From JALYTZ01 sp036559125 (GTDB lineage Bacteria > Vulcanimicrobiota > Vulcanimicrobiia > Vulcanimicrobiales > Vulcanimicrobiaceae), in NCBI GenBank assembly GCA_036559125.1, contig DATBTT010000039.1, positions 1 to 38,206 of the forward strand: a stretch of DNA of 38,206 bases. The letters run 5' to 3'. Position 1 is the first letter of the stretch; every line of letters begins with the position of its first letter. The translations under genes were made by a program, and so were the position numbers. This document shows, piece after piece, positions 31,941-38,206 of the stretch. The notes under the pieces were generated by a model. That model saw only the letters and a program-made list of their open reading frames with translations, was not told the origin of the DNA and ran no database searches.

Positions 31941-32927
31941 CTATGCGCGTGGAATCTCTTGCGGGGTCCCCGCCGCTTGATTGATTGCGTTGCGCAACAG
32001 TGCGCGAACGGACATAGTAACCTGAATACCGAGGATGACGAGTGCGGCGACCAGCGCGTAAAGTGCGCCCGCATTGAGCGCTCCGTCAGCGGGCTGTACC
32101 CAGGGGCCGGCTTGTAACGTGAACGCGATCCCGACGATGACTACTGCGCCGGCTAATGCGCGAGCAGTTTCACGCAGCGCCGTGAGGTGCGGCTGCACGA
32201 AGACCGCGATTGCGGAGATAGCCACGAGCGCGGTGCCCGCCACCGTTCCGATGTACGCCGCATGCCATGCGGGCGTAAGCGTCGCGTGCATATCGGCCAA
32301 CGCGTTTGCCAGGAGGATGTCGAGCGGTATGTGATGCGGCCCAGCGGCGTCGAGCAAAACGAGCAACGCGATGAAATTAGCGATGAACTCCGCGAGCGTG
32401 GAACTACGCGGGGCCGGCGGGCATGCACCCGGCGCGGGGAGGCGGCGCGGATCCCACCGCGACGGCGTGCCGAAGTGGTGGCCATCGCGCTGCGGCACCC
32501 GTTCGCTGAGCGCAAAGACGACCGTGACGATTCCGAAGATCCAGATTAGCGAATTCCACGCGGCGGCAAGCGCGCCGAAGAAGAGCGCGCCGTTATGTGA
32601 AACGAGCGATGAGACCGCGCCGCCGATCAGTTCGATCGCAACTACGATCGTTGCGACCAGCCGCAGCGTCGACCAGTAGAACGGCAACAGTTCGGGTCCG
32701 ATGAGATGCTGCACGCTACTATAGCGGGCAGCGACGACGCGCGGATGACCGTACGCCTTGATAAGCGCGGCTCGTTCGTCGTCGGTGAGCGCCCTGCCGA
32801 GCGCAACCTCGCGTTCTTCCATTTGCGATTGCAGATCGTCGCCTATCTCTGCCACAATGTCGCCGGCGGCTTGATCTTTCGAAAGACTACTTTGCACGGC
32901 GTAGAGATACCGGTCGAGCATCGTCAT
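31941..32927 (-). CDS. HAAS-domain membrane protein
   Basis: 328 aa. The N-terminal ~70 residues (LYAVQSSLSKDQAAGDIVAE then LTDDERAALIKAYGHPRVVA) are the HAAS alpha-solenoid domain often paired with PadR regulators. About six to seven hydrophobic helices follow, with a proline-rich loop near the middle (RRLPAPGACPPAPRSS). It sits 4 nt after the PadR gene in the same operon and is probably its target. Confidence 0.8.
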   Translation of the reverse strand: MTMLDRYLYAVQSSLSKDQAAGDIVAEIGDDLQSQMEEREVALGRALTDDERAALIKAYGHPRVVAARYSSVQHLIGPELLPFYWSTLRLVATIVVAIELIGGAVSSLVSHNGALFFGALAAAWNSLIWIFGIVTVVFALSERVPQRDGHHFGTPSRWDPRRLPAPGACPPAPRSSTLAEFIANFIALLVLLDAAGPHHIPLDILLANALADMHATLTPAWHAAYIGTVAGTALVAISAIAVFVQPHLTALRETARALAGAVVIVGIAFTLQAGPWVQPADGALNAGALYALVAALVILGIQVTMSVRALLRNAINQAAGTPQEIPRA

Positions 32928-32931
32928 AATG

Positions 32932-33285
32932 TTATGCCTCCGCTATGATGCGGTCGAGCGACGCATTGATGCGGCGCAGCTCGTCCGACAGCTGTTCGAA
33001 TATCTGCTCGCCCGCGGGCAGCAGCCGGTAAAAACGCTTCCGGCGTTTGTTCTCTTCGCGCCACTCGCTGCGCAGGAGCCCTTGGGTCTCGAGGCGGCGC
33101 AGCAGCGGGTAGAGCGTTCCCTCGTCGATGTCGAGCCCGGCCTCCTGGAGTGCTTTGCGCAGCGTGTAACCATATCGCTCGCTACGCAGCTGCGAGAGCA
33201 CCGCCATGGTAAGGCATCCTCGTCGCAACTCCAGCCGCAGATTCTCGAAAAGGCTAGGATTTGAGCCCTTTGTACCGTTTCCCAT
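32932..33285 (-). CDS. PadR-family transcription regulator
   Basis: 117 aa winged-helix repressor: LRRGCLTMAVLSQLRSERYG, YPLLRRLETQGLLRSEWRE and a C-terminal dimerisation helix (FEQLSDELRRINASLDRI). The ATG at 33285 forms part of a palindrome, so there is no room for a ribosome binding site; the first leader would be very short. An internal ATG 26 codons later has GAGGA upstream, but would cut into the domain. Cotranscribed with the HAAS protein. Confidence 0.85.
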   Translation of the reverse strand: MGNGTKGSNPSLFENLRLELRRGCLTMAVLSQLRSERYGYTLRKALQEAGLDIDEGTLYPLLRRLETQGLLRSEWREENKRRKRFYRLLPAGEQIFEQLSDELRRINASLDRIIAEA

Positions 33286-33328
33286 ATACTATGCATAATA
33301 CAGTATATGACACACACGATCTAGTCAA
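33283..33328 (-). promoter_or_regulatory. PadR promoter with overlapping palindromic operator
   Basis: CATATACT (33283-33290) and AGTATATG (33302-33309) are perfect inverted repeats around 11 bases. On the minus strand TTGACT (33328-33323) and TATACT (33307-33302) lie 15 nt apart as -35/-10, and the second arm ends in the PadR start codon. A bound repressor would cover the -10 and start, which suggests self-repression. Confidence 0.7.
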
Positions 33329-33426
33329 GTCTTTTCCTGGTGCTACATTAAGGGAGCGATCGGCTCGCAGAGCCCGCCCCAGGGCTAGGCGATCGGTGCC
33401 TCCGATTAAGAAAGGACTGAAATATC

Positions 33427-33948
33427 ATGCTTATGCAGGCAGATAGCTTGAGTTCCGCTGAGGCGACTACCAAAGGCATCATTAGAAAGCTCTTGACGCT
33501 GTTTGCCGCGATTGCGTTTCTCGCGTCCGGCATAACGTTTGCAGTCGCGCAACCGTCGGATGCCACTCGCGTCGTCAGCTCATTTTACACGTGGTACTTC
33601 GCACACCAGAAGAATTGGACGAACCTTTCCAAGGCGCGGCAATATTTGACGCCGTCACTCTACGCATCGCTCGAAAAGGTGCTCGAGGAAGAACAAAAAA
33701 CGCACGCGTCGGCATTCGATTACAGTCCGTTTGACTATGCTCAGGAGTACGCGCAATCCTACTCGACCGGCACACCGTCAGGAAATGCAACGACGATCTC
33801 GATACCCGTGAGGTTGCGGTTTTCATACTCGAAAGTACCAAGCACGATTCACGTGATTTTAGTGCGAGGGTCCGGCGGTTGGAAGATCGATAACTTCGTT
33901 TACCCAGACAACGTTGACTTGCGCCATACGTTGCAATCCATCAGGTGA
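33427..33948 (+). CDS. Secreted or membrane-anchored protein (DUF3828-like)
   Basis: 173 aa with a hydrophobic segment at about 22-41 (LLTLFAAIAFLASGITFAVA) as signal peptide or anchor. The mature part carries VVSSFYTWYFAHQKNWTNLS and ends in a GGWKIDNFVYPDN strand typical of small NTF2/DUF3828-like folds. AAAGGA 10 nt before the ATG. Function unknown. Confidence 0.7.
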   Translation: MLMQADSLSSAEATTKGIIRKLLTLFAAIAFLASGITFAVAQPSDATRVVSSFYTWYFAHQKNWTNLSKARQYLTPSLYASLEKVLEEEQKTHASAFDYSPFDYAQEYAQSYSTGTPSGNATTISIPVRLRFSYSKVPSTIHVILVRGSGGWKIDNFVYPDNVDLRHTLQSIR

Positions 33949-34060
33949 AATCGGAGCGCGCGAATCACCGCTACTAGCGCCTGAATTAGCGCTTGCACCA
34001 CTTTGGTCACACGGCGACGAATCTGAGCGTTTTTCATACATTCCTAACTGGAGAAGCGCT

Positions 34061-35491
34061 ATGATCCGCCGCCTCGTATTTATCTTTGCCGTCGCGACAT
34101 TTGTTAATCCCGGAGTTGCACTCGCCGAACCGCAGGAACGAACCAGCTCCGTAGGGCAGCGCGAGTTCGTAAATCTGACCGTCTACAATGCCGGTACCGC
34201 GCTCGTTCACGATCGCAGGCGCGTGCACTTGGATGCCGGTCTCAATCGCATTGCCTGGCGCGACGTAAGTGCCCAAATCGAGCCTACGACCGCGCTCGTC
34301 GACGCGATCGGCGGTTCAAATAAAGTCGACGTCATCGAACAGAACTTCGATTTCGATCTGTTCAATCCATCGGCGCTACTGCAGCGCTATGTGGGCAAAG
34401 ACGTGATCGTCGTGCACGATCCGAGCGTCGCCGGAGAGCACGAAACGCGTGAAACGGCACGCCTTCTTAGCGCGGACAACGGGATCGTACTACAATATCG
34501 CGATCGCATCGAAACGGGACTACGCGGCCACATCGCGTTCCCCGTTTCTTCGAGCGCGTTTCGCGACCGGCCAACCCTCGTGCTGGAGATGGCCAGCCGT
34601 CTGAGTGGGTCGCAGACCTTGGATCTCAGCTATCTGACCGGCGGTCTGAGCTGGAGCGCGGACTACGTCGGCGTTCTTAGTTCCGACGAACGCCATCTCG
34701 CGCTCACCGGGCTCGTGACCCTGGCGAACACGAGCGGCGAGAGTTATCTCGACGCACGACTGCAATTGGTCGCCGGAAACGTCAATATCATCCAGCCTGA
34801 GTCGCTAAGGACCATAGCGAACGTTTCGGCAGAATCCACGTCGGACACGTATTCGGTCGGTAAATTCGGTCAAGAAAACTACTTCGAATACCACCTCTAC
34901 ACCCTTGGCCGGCAAACGACGATTCTGGACAAACAAACAAAACAGATATCGCTACTCAGCGCGCATGACGTTCCAATAAAAAAGACACTCGAGCTGCGCG
35001 GGTCGCAACAGTACTATCGCTCCGAGGAGCCAGATCTGGGCGATCGCCTGCCGGTCAGCGCGTACGTCACCTTCCAGAATCAAAACGGCGACCTCGGCAT
35101 TCCCTTACCTGCCGGCGTCGTTCGCCTCTACAAGAAAGATTCACGCGGGCTCTCGCAGTTCTTGGGATCCGATCAAATCGAGCACACACCAAAAGGCGAA
35201 ACGGTTCGCCTGAACCTGGGGAACTCGTTCGACGTGACCGCGCGCAAACGCCAAACGTCATTCGACGAACATCGCTGTTCGGCGAATTCGTCCTACGAAA
35301 TTGTGGTTTCCAACGCAAAAACGATGCCGCAAGACGTTCTCGTGGTCGAATCCATTCCGGGAAGCTGGAAGATTCGCGCGGAGAGTTCGCCGCACGTCAA
35401 GTCGTCGGCATCCACTGCCGATTGGACTCTGCACGTTCCGGCCGAGGGCCGTTCGACGCTGACGTACAGCGCCCGAACTTCTTGGTGCTGA
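34061..35491 (+). CDS. DUF4139-domain protein
   Basis: 476 aa with signal peptide (about 1-22, MIRRLVFIFAVATFVNPGVA). The early strand VNLTVYNAGTALVHDRRRVH and later SGSQTLDLSYLTGGLSWSAD and VVVSNAK-type segments match the DUF4139 family. Function unknown, probably at the cell surface. GGAG 7 nt before the ATG fixes the start at 34061, although the frame runs upstream into the previous gene. Confidence 0.85.
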   Translation: MIRRLVFIFAVATFVNPGVALAEPQERTSSVGQREFVNLTVYNAGTALVHDRRRVHLDAGLNRIAWRDVSAQIEPTTALVDAIGGSNKVDVIEQNFDFDLFNPSALLQRYVGKDVIVVHDPSVAGEHETRETARLLSADNGIVLQYRDRIETGLRGHIAFPVSSSAFRDRPTLVLEMASRLSGSQTLDLSYLTGGLSWSADYVGVLSSDERHLALTGLVTLANTSGESYLDARLQLVAGNVNIIQPESLRTIANVSAESTSDTYSVGKFGQENYFEYHLYTLGRQTTILDKQTKQISLLSAHDVPIKKTLELRGSQQYYRSEEPDLGDRLPVSAYVTFQNQNGDLGIPLPAGVVRLYKKDSRGLSQFLGSDQIEHTPKGETVRLNLGNSFDVTARKRQTSFDEHRCSANSSYEIVVSNAKTMPQDVLVVESIPGSWKIRAESSPHVKSSASTADWTLHVPAEGRSTLTYSARTSWC

Positions 35492-35499
35492 TCCATGCT

Positions 35500-36681
35500 T
35501 CAGCTACGCGTTTGGTGCAAATCCCACGACGCGGGACAGTCCAGGTAGGATCGATCGAGCTCTGCGACGTCGGGGCAACCGAGAAGGCGTAGCGTGCGCA
35601 CGACATCGGCGCGAAGAATCTCTATCGCCTTTGCGACGCCCGTTCCGCCGGCCGCGCCTAGCCCGTAGGCGTAAGCTCGACCAACTAAGACTGCGCGCGC
35701 GCCCAGGCATAGCGCTTTGACGATATCGCTGCCGCGGCGAATGCCACCATCGAGCAGCACTTCGACGCGCCCGTCGACGGCAGAAACGATTTCCGGCAGG
35801 ACGCGCAGCGTCGGCGCTACGGTGTCGAGTTGACGGCCACCATGATTGGAGACCACGATTGCATTCGCTCCCGCGTCGACTGCGTGACGGGCATCTTCCG
35901 CACCGAGCACGCCTTTGATGACGATCGGCCCACCCCAAGCCTCTCTAATCCAAGGCAGATCGCTCCAAGAAACGGTTGACCGTTCGAGAGCGGCCGCAAT
36001 ATCCGCGTACGGCATCGGGCCCTGACCGGGCAAGACAACGTTCGGGAACTTCATCATGCCGCCGTCCCGCAAGAAATCGACGAGCCAGCGTGGGCGCGAA
36101 AGAAAGTGATGACCGTACGGTAACATGCTGAAAAATCTGCGGCTCACGAGTTCCTTTGCCCCGTTGCGAGCGTCGCGCTCGCGCAAACCGGCAACAGGCG
36201 TATCGATCGTGACGACAAGCGCAGTGAATCCAGCTTTTCGCGCTCGTTCGATCGCAGCCAAAGCGACGTCGCGGCCACCGATTAGATAGAGCTGGTACCA
36301 GGCCGGTCCGCTCGTTGCGGCTCTAACGTCCTCGAGCCGGCTTCCCGAGAGCGTTGACAAAATGTATCCGGTCCCTGCGACACCGGCCTCGCGGGCGGCA
36401 ACGCTCTCTCCGCGCGGAAAAAACAATCGCGAGCTGCCGACCGGAGCGAGAAGAAAAGGGAGATCGAGCGGCGCGCCGAGGACCGTAACGCGCAAATCGA
36501 TGCTTGGACAAGCAACGGCATTGCGCGGGCGAAACTCCACCGAATCGAAGATTCTGCAGTTTTCGCGCAGAGTTACTTCGTTATCGGAGCCCCCGTCGAT
36601 ATAGTCGAAAACGGCGCGAGGCAGTCGACGCCGGGCCAGCACTCGCAGGTCCGCAATGTTCACTACACGCGAAATTCCCAT
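35500..36681 (-). CDS. FMN-dependent alpha-hydroxy-acid oxidase/dehydrogenase
   Basis: 393 aa TIM barrel that would oxidise an L-2-hydroxy acid such as lactate. Visible: Y27 in FDYIDGG, WYQLY at about 128-132, D160, K256 in IVIKGVLG, and the catalytic H280 with R283 in SNHGGRQLD, followed by LLDGGIRRGSDIVKAL (phosphate binding). Substrate within the family cannot be fixed; lactate dehydrogenase (LldD-type) or a related oxidase is possible. Stop lies 8 nt from the convergent DUF4139 gene. Confidence 0.88.
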   Translation of the reverse strand: MGISRVVNIADLRVLARRRLPRAVFDYIDGGSDNEVTLRENCRIFDSVEFRPRNAVACPSIDLRVTVLGAPLDLPFLLAPVGSSRLFFPRGESVAAREAGVAGTGYILSTLSGSRLEDVRAATSGPAWYQLYLIGGRDVALAAIERARKAGFTALVVTIDTPVAGLRERDARNGAKELVSRRFFSMLPYGHHFLSRPRWLVDFLRDGGMMKFPNVVLPGQGPMPYADIAAALERSTVSWSDLPWIREAWGGPIVIKGVLGAEDARHAVDAGANAIVVSNHGGRQLDTVAPTLRVLPEIVSAVDGRVEVLLDGGIRRGSDIVKALCLGARAVLVGRAYAYGLGAAGGTGVAKAIEILRADVVRTLRLLGCPDVAELDRSYLDCPASWDLHQTRS

Positions 36682-36775
36682 GGCGCGTGATTCTACGCCG
36701 AAGCGGCCAATTCCAGGTTAACGCAAAGGCCGATCGAGGCGCGCATCAAATTGCCGCCTTGGCGCGGTGTCTTCT

Positions 36776-37156
36776 TTACGGTTTCACAAAGTGTTGTAGG
36801 GCGCCCGCGACCTCGCTTTCGGAATAGCCGCGGTGCGCGAGGGTCGTCAAGAATTGAGCGATCGCATCGCGCAAGGCCGTCGTACGAGCGCGCTTGTCCG
36901 TTGCCGGCGTCCGCGGTGCGACGCGTGTTCCGCGACGGCCTTCGCTTGCGAGCCAGCCGTCGCGTTGCAGTTCCGAATAGGCGCGCGCGACCGTGTTGGG
37001 TGCAACGCCGAGATCGCCCGCGAGTTGCCGAACCGTGGGTAGCGAATCGCCCGAACGAAGCTCGCCGCGTTCGATGAAGCCACGAAGCTGTTCGAATATC
37101 TGTTGGAACGGTGCCGCCTCAAGATCTGGGTCGACCGAGAGAAAGAGGTCGCTCAC
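36776..37156 (-). CDS. GntR-family regulator, YtrA type
   Basis: 126 aa. The N-terminal winged helix is PFQQIFEQLRGFIERGELRS, LPTVRQLAGDLGVAPNTVAR, AYSELQRDGWLASEG; the C-terminal part is a short helical segment only, as in the YtrA subgroup. GTG at 37156 overlaps the stop of the upstream membrane gene by 4 bp (GTGA), so coupling is likely. A further 24 codons upstream are open but lie inside that gene. Confidence 0.85.
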   Translation of the reverse strand: MSDLFLSVDPDLEAAPFQQIFEQLRGFIERGELRSGDSLPTVRQLAGDLGVAPNTVARAYSELQRDGWLASEGRRGTRVAPRTPATDKRARTTALRDAIAQFLTTLAHRGYSESEVAGALQHFVKP

Positions 37157-37872
37157 GACGCGGCGGTGCACGCCGCACGGGAAAGTCGGCGCACGTACCA
37201 GGTCTGCCAAATCCAGAGCCCGCCCCAAACCATCAGCATGTCAACATCCGTCACGCGCCCGAGCCCTCCGGCTGTCGGCGGCGTCGCGTTGACGAACCCC
37301 ACGAAGAGGGCGACGCTCCCGATCGCCACCACACACGTTAGTCCGGCGTGCCGGGCGCGATCTGCACGATCGCGCAAGTGCTCGGTCCGAGGATCCTCGC
37401 TAGTGAGCTGCATCGGAGCGCTTGCGACACGCCACGCAATGGCCGCCATCGCGATCACACACCCACTCGCGATCAATGCCGAAGCAACGTCAATCCCTCC
37501 GAGCACGTACGGCGCAAGCGGCAGCGCTGAGAGTAGGGTGATGGCGATCCACACCGTCGGCACGCGGTCCGCCGCGGGCCGAGGAGCAAGCAATGCGATT
37601 CGCCGCCTGCGAGCACGTTCGTCCCGAAGCAGGTCCATAAGAAACACCGCGACCAAAGAAACACAGGTTAGGCTGTAGGCGACAACCGGCTCGAGAACGC
37701 GCACCGTCACGAGCACCGCGACCACGAACGCAAAAGCGGCGACGCCGTACCGCGCCGGCGCCGAGGCCTCGCCGCAGCGGCTGACGCGTATTGCCGCTAT
37801 GAGATAGACGAGGCCTGCGAATGCTGCCACGGCGGAGACGACGATCCGCTGGTCAAGTAGCATGTTATACAT
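37153..37872 (-). CDS. Membrane protein, partner of the GntR regulator
   Basis: 239 aa with about six hydrophobic helices (VVSAVAAFAGLVYLIAAIRV; YGVAAFAFVVAVLVTVRVLE; WIAITLLSALPLAPYVLGGI; VIAMAAIAWRVA; LTCVVAIGSVALFVGFVNA). No domain recognised. ATGs at 37872 and 37863 are both possible. Operon order membrane protein then regulator is usual for YtrA-type pairs. Confidence 0.7.
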   Translation of the reverse strand: MYNMLLDQRIVVSAVAAFAGLVYLIAAIRVSRCGEASAPARYGVAAFAFVVAVLVTVRVLEPVVAYSLTCVSLVAVFLMDLLRDERARRRRIALLAPRPAADRVPTVWIAITLLSALPLAPYVLGGIDVASALIASGCVIAMAAIAWRVASAPMQLTSEDPRTEHLRDRADRARHAGLTCVVAIGSVALFVGFVNATPPTAGGLGRVTDVDMLMVWGGLWIWQTWYVRRLSRAACTAAS

Positions 37873-37893
37873 TGTATTAGCACCCTAACACAA
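37872..37893 (-). promoter_or_regulatory. Candidate operator of the GntR/membrane-protein operon
   Basis: On the minus strand TTGTGTTAG and CTAATACAA form inverted repeats (8 of 9 matches) around GGTG. They overlap a TGC-TAATAC stretch, a possible extended -10, and end at the start codon, a plausible site for self-repression by the GntR protein. Confidence 0.5.
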
Positions 37894-37997
37894 CCGTGGT
37901 TTTCGTGTCAACTGGTCAATACAATCACGTGCGCTCATTCATGCTGCCGGTCGGGGCTTGGGAAGATGTGGCTGCGCCGTCGAAACGTCGCGCGAGA

Positions 37998-38206
37998 ATG
38001 AACGACAAAGCCGCAATCGATCTCTTAACCAAGTGCTTCTACTCGCTGTTCACCAATCGTGACGGCCACGCACCGAACGTCGCGGGAATCCACGAGATAT
38101 TCATCGCTAAAGGCGTGATCGTGAAGACCTGTGGTGAATTTCCGGTCGTCTACGACTTGAAGGGGTTTATCGAGCCGCGCGAACGCCTGTTACGCGATGG
38201 CGAACT
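37998..38206 (+). CDS. N-terminal part of an unidentified protein (continues beyond the window)
   Basis: Open from ATG 37998, or from ATG 37941, to the right edge; the visible peptide begins MNDKAAIDLLTKCFYSLFTN and includes NVAGIHEIFIAKGVIVKTCG. The helical start with strand-rich continuation resembles NTF2/SnoaL-like small proteins, but too little is visible to call it. It is divergent from the membrane-protein operon. Confidence 0.6.
   Translation, partial: MNDKAAIDLLTKCFYSLFTNRDGHAPNVAGIHEIFIAKGVIVKTCGEFPVVYDLKGFIEPRERLLRDGE

Overview
The window (38.2 kb, roughly 58-60% GC by eye) comes from a diderm, probably environmental bacterium: it carries two TonB-dependent outer-membrane receptors, many signal-peptide proteins, a tRNA-Thr and a core ribosomal-protein/replication operon. 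The gene order rpsR-rplI-lonC-dnaB, the large membrane winged-helix/TPR regulators, the Oar-like receptors and the dense 'gtcatcctgagcctgtcgaag' repeats would fit an uncultured Terrabacteria-type phylum such as Candidatus Eremiobacterota (WPS-2). That placement is an inference from style, not a database result.

Layout. 1-1450: end of an unidentified + strand gene, then a zinc alcohol dehydrogenase and a 5-unit tandem repeat. 1450-1760: no gene seen. 1760-10745: tRNA-Thr(CGU), then three minus-strand genes in which two paralogous winged-helix/TM/TPR regulators flank a 1229-aa TonB-dependent receptor, with a divergent HTH/helical-repeat gene beside them. 10844-13000: terminator, secreted trypsin-like protease, small membrane protein, and a YVTN-type propeller on the other strand. 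13130-16115: second TonB-dependent receptor followed by a 4 x 62-bp repeat. 16124-21285: a small unknown gene, a gamma-carbonic-anhydrase-like protein that lacks one metal histidine, and the operon rpsR-rplI-lonC-dnaB behind a strongly structured leader. 21286-25992: glutamine synthetase, cupin, COG4705 membrane protein, a 14-unit 22/20-bp VNTR, and three small proteins. 26138-31911: Asp-box propeller plus MoaD-like protein, two VOC proteins, a class-A-beta-lactamase-like hydrolase, an ATP-grasp protein and a sigma/anti-sigma pair. 31941-38206: PadR + HAAS membrane protein with an overlapping palindromic operator, two secreted proteins, an FMN hydroxy-acid oxidase, a GntR(YtrA-type) + membrane protein pair with its own palindrome, and a gene running off the end.

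How it works together. The core operon (translation, replication, proteolysis) is tightly packed (9-nt gaps and a 4-bp overlap). The rest is accessory: nutrient-uptake receptors with dedicated one-component regulators, small regulator/membrane-protein pairs that probably control themselves, and secreted enzymes. The most unusual items are the three-way-junction leader RNA upstream of rpsR (21114-21187), the two regulator paralogues bracketing one receptor, and the way one dispersed repeat core has expanded into three different tandem arrays.
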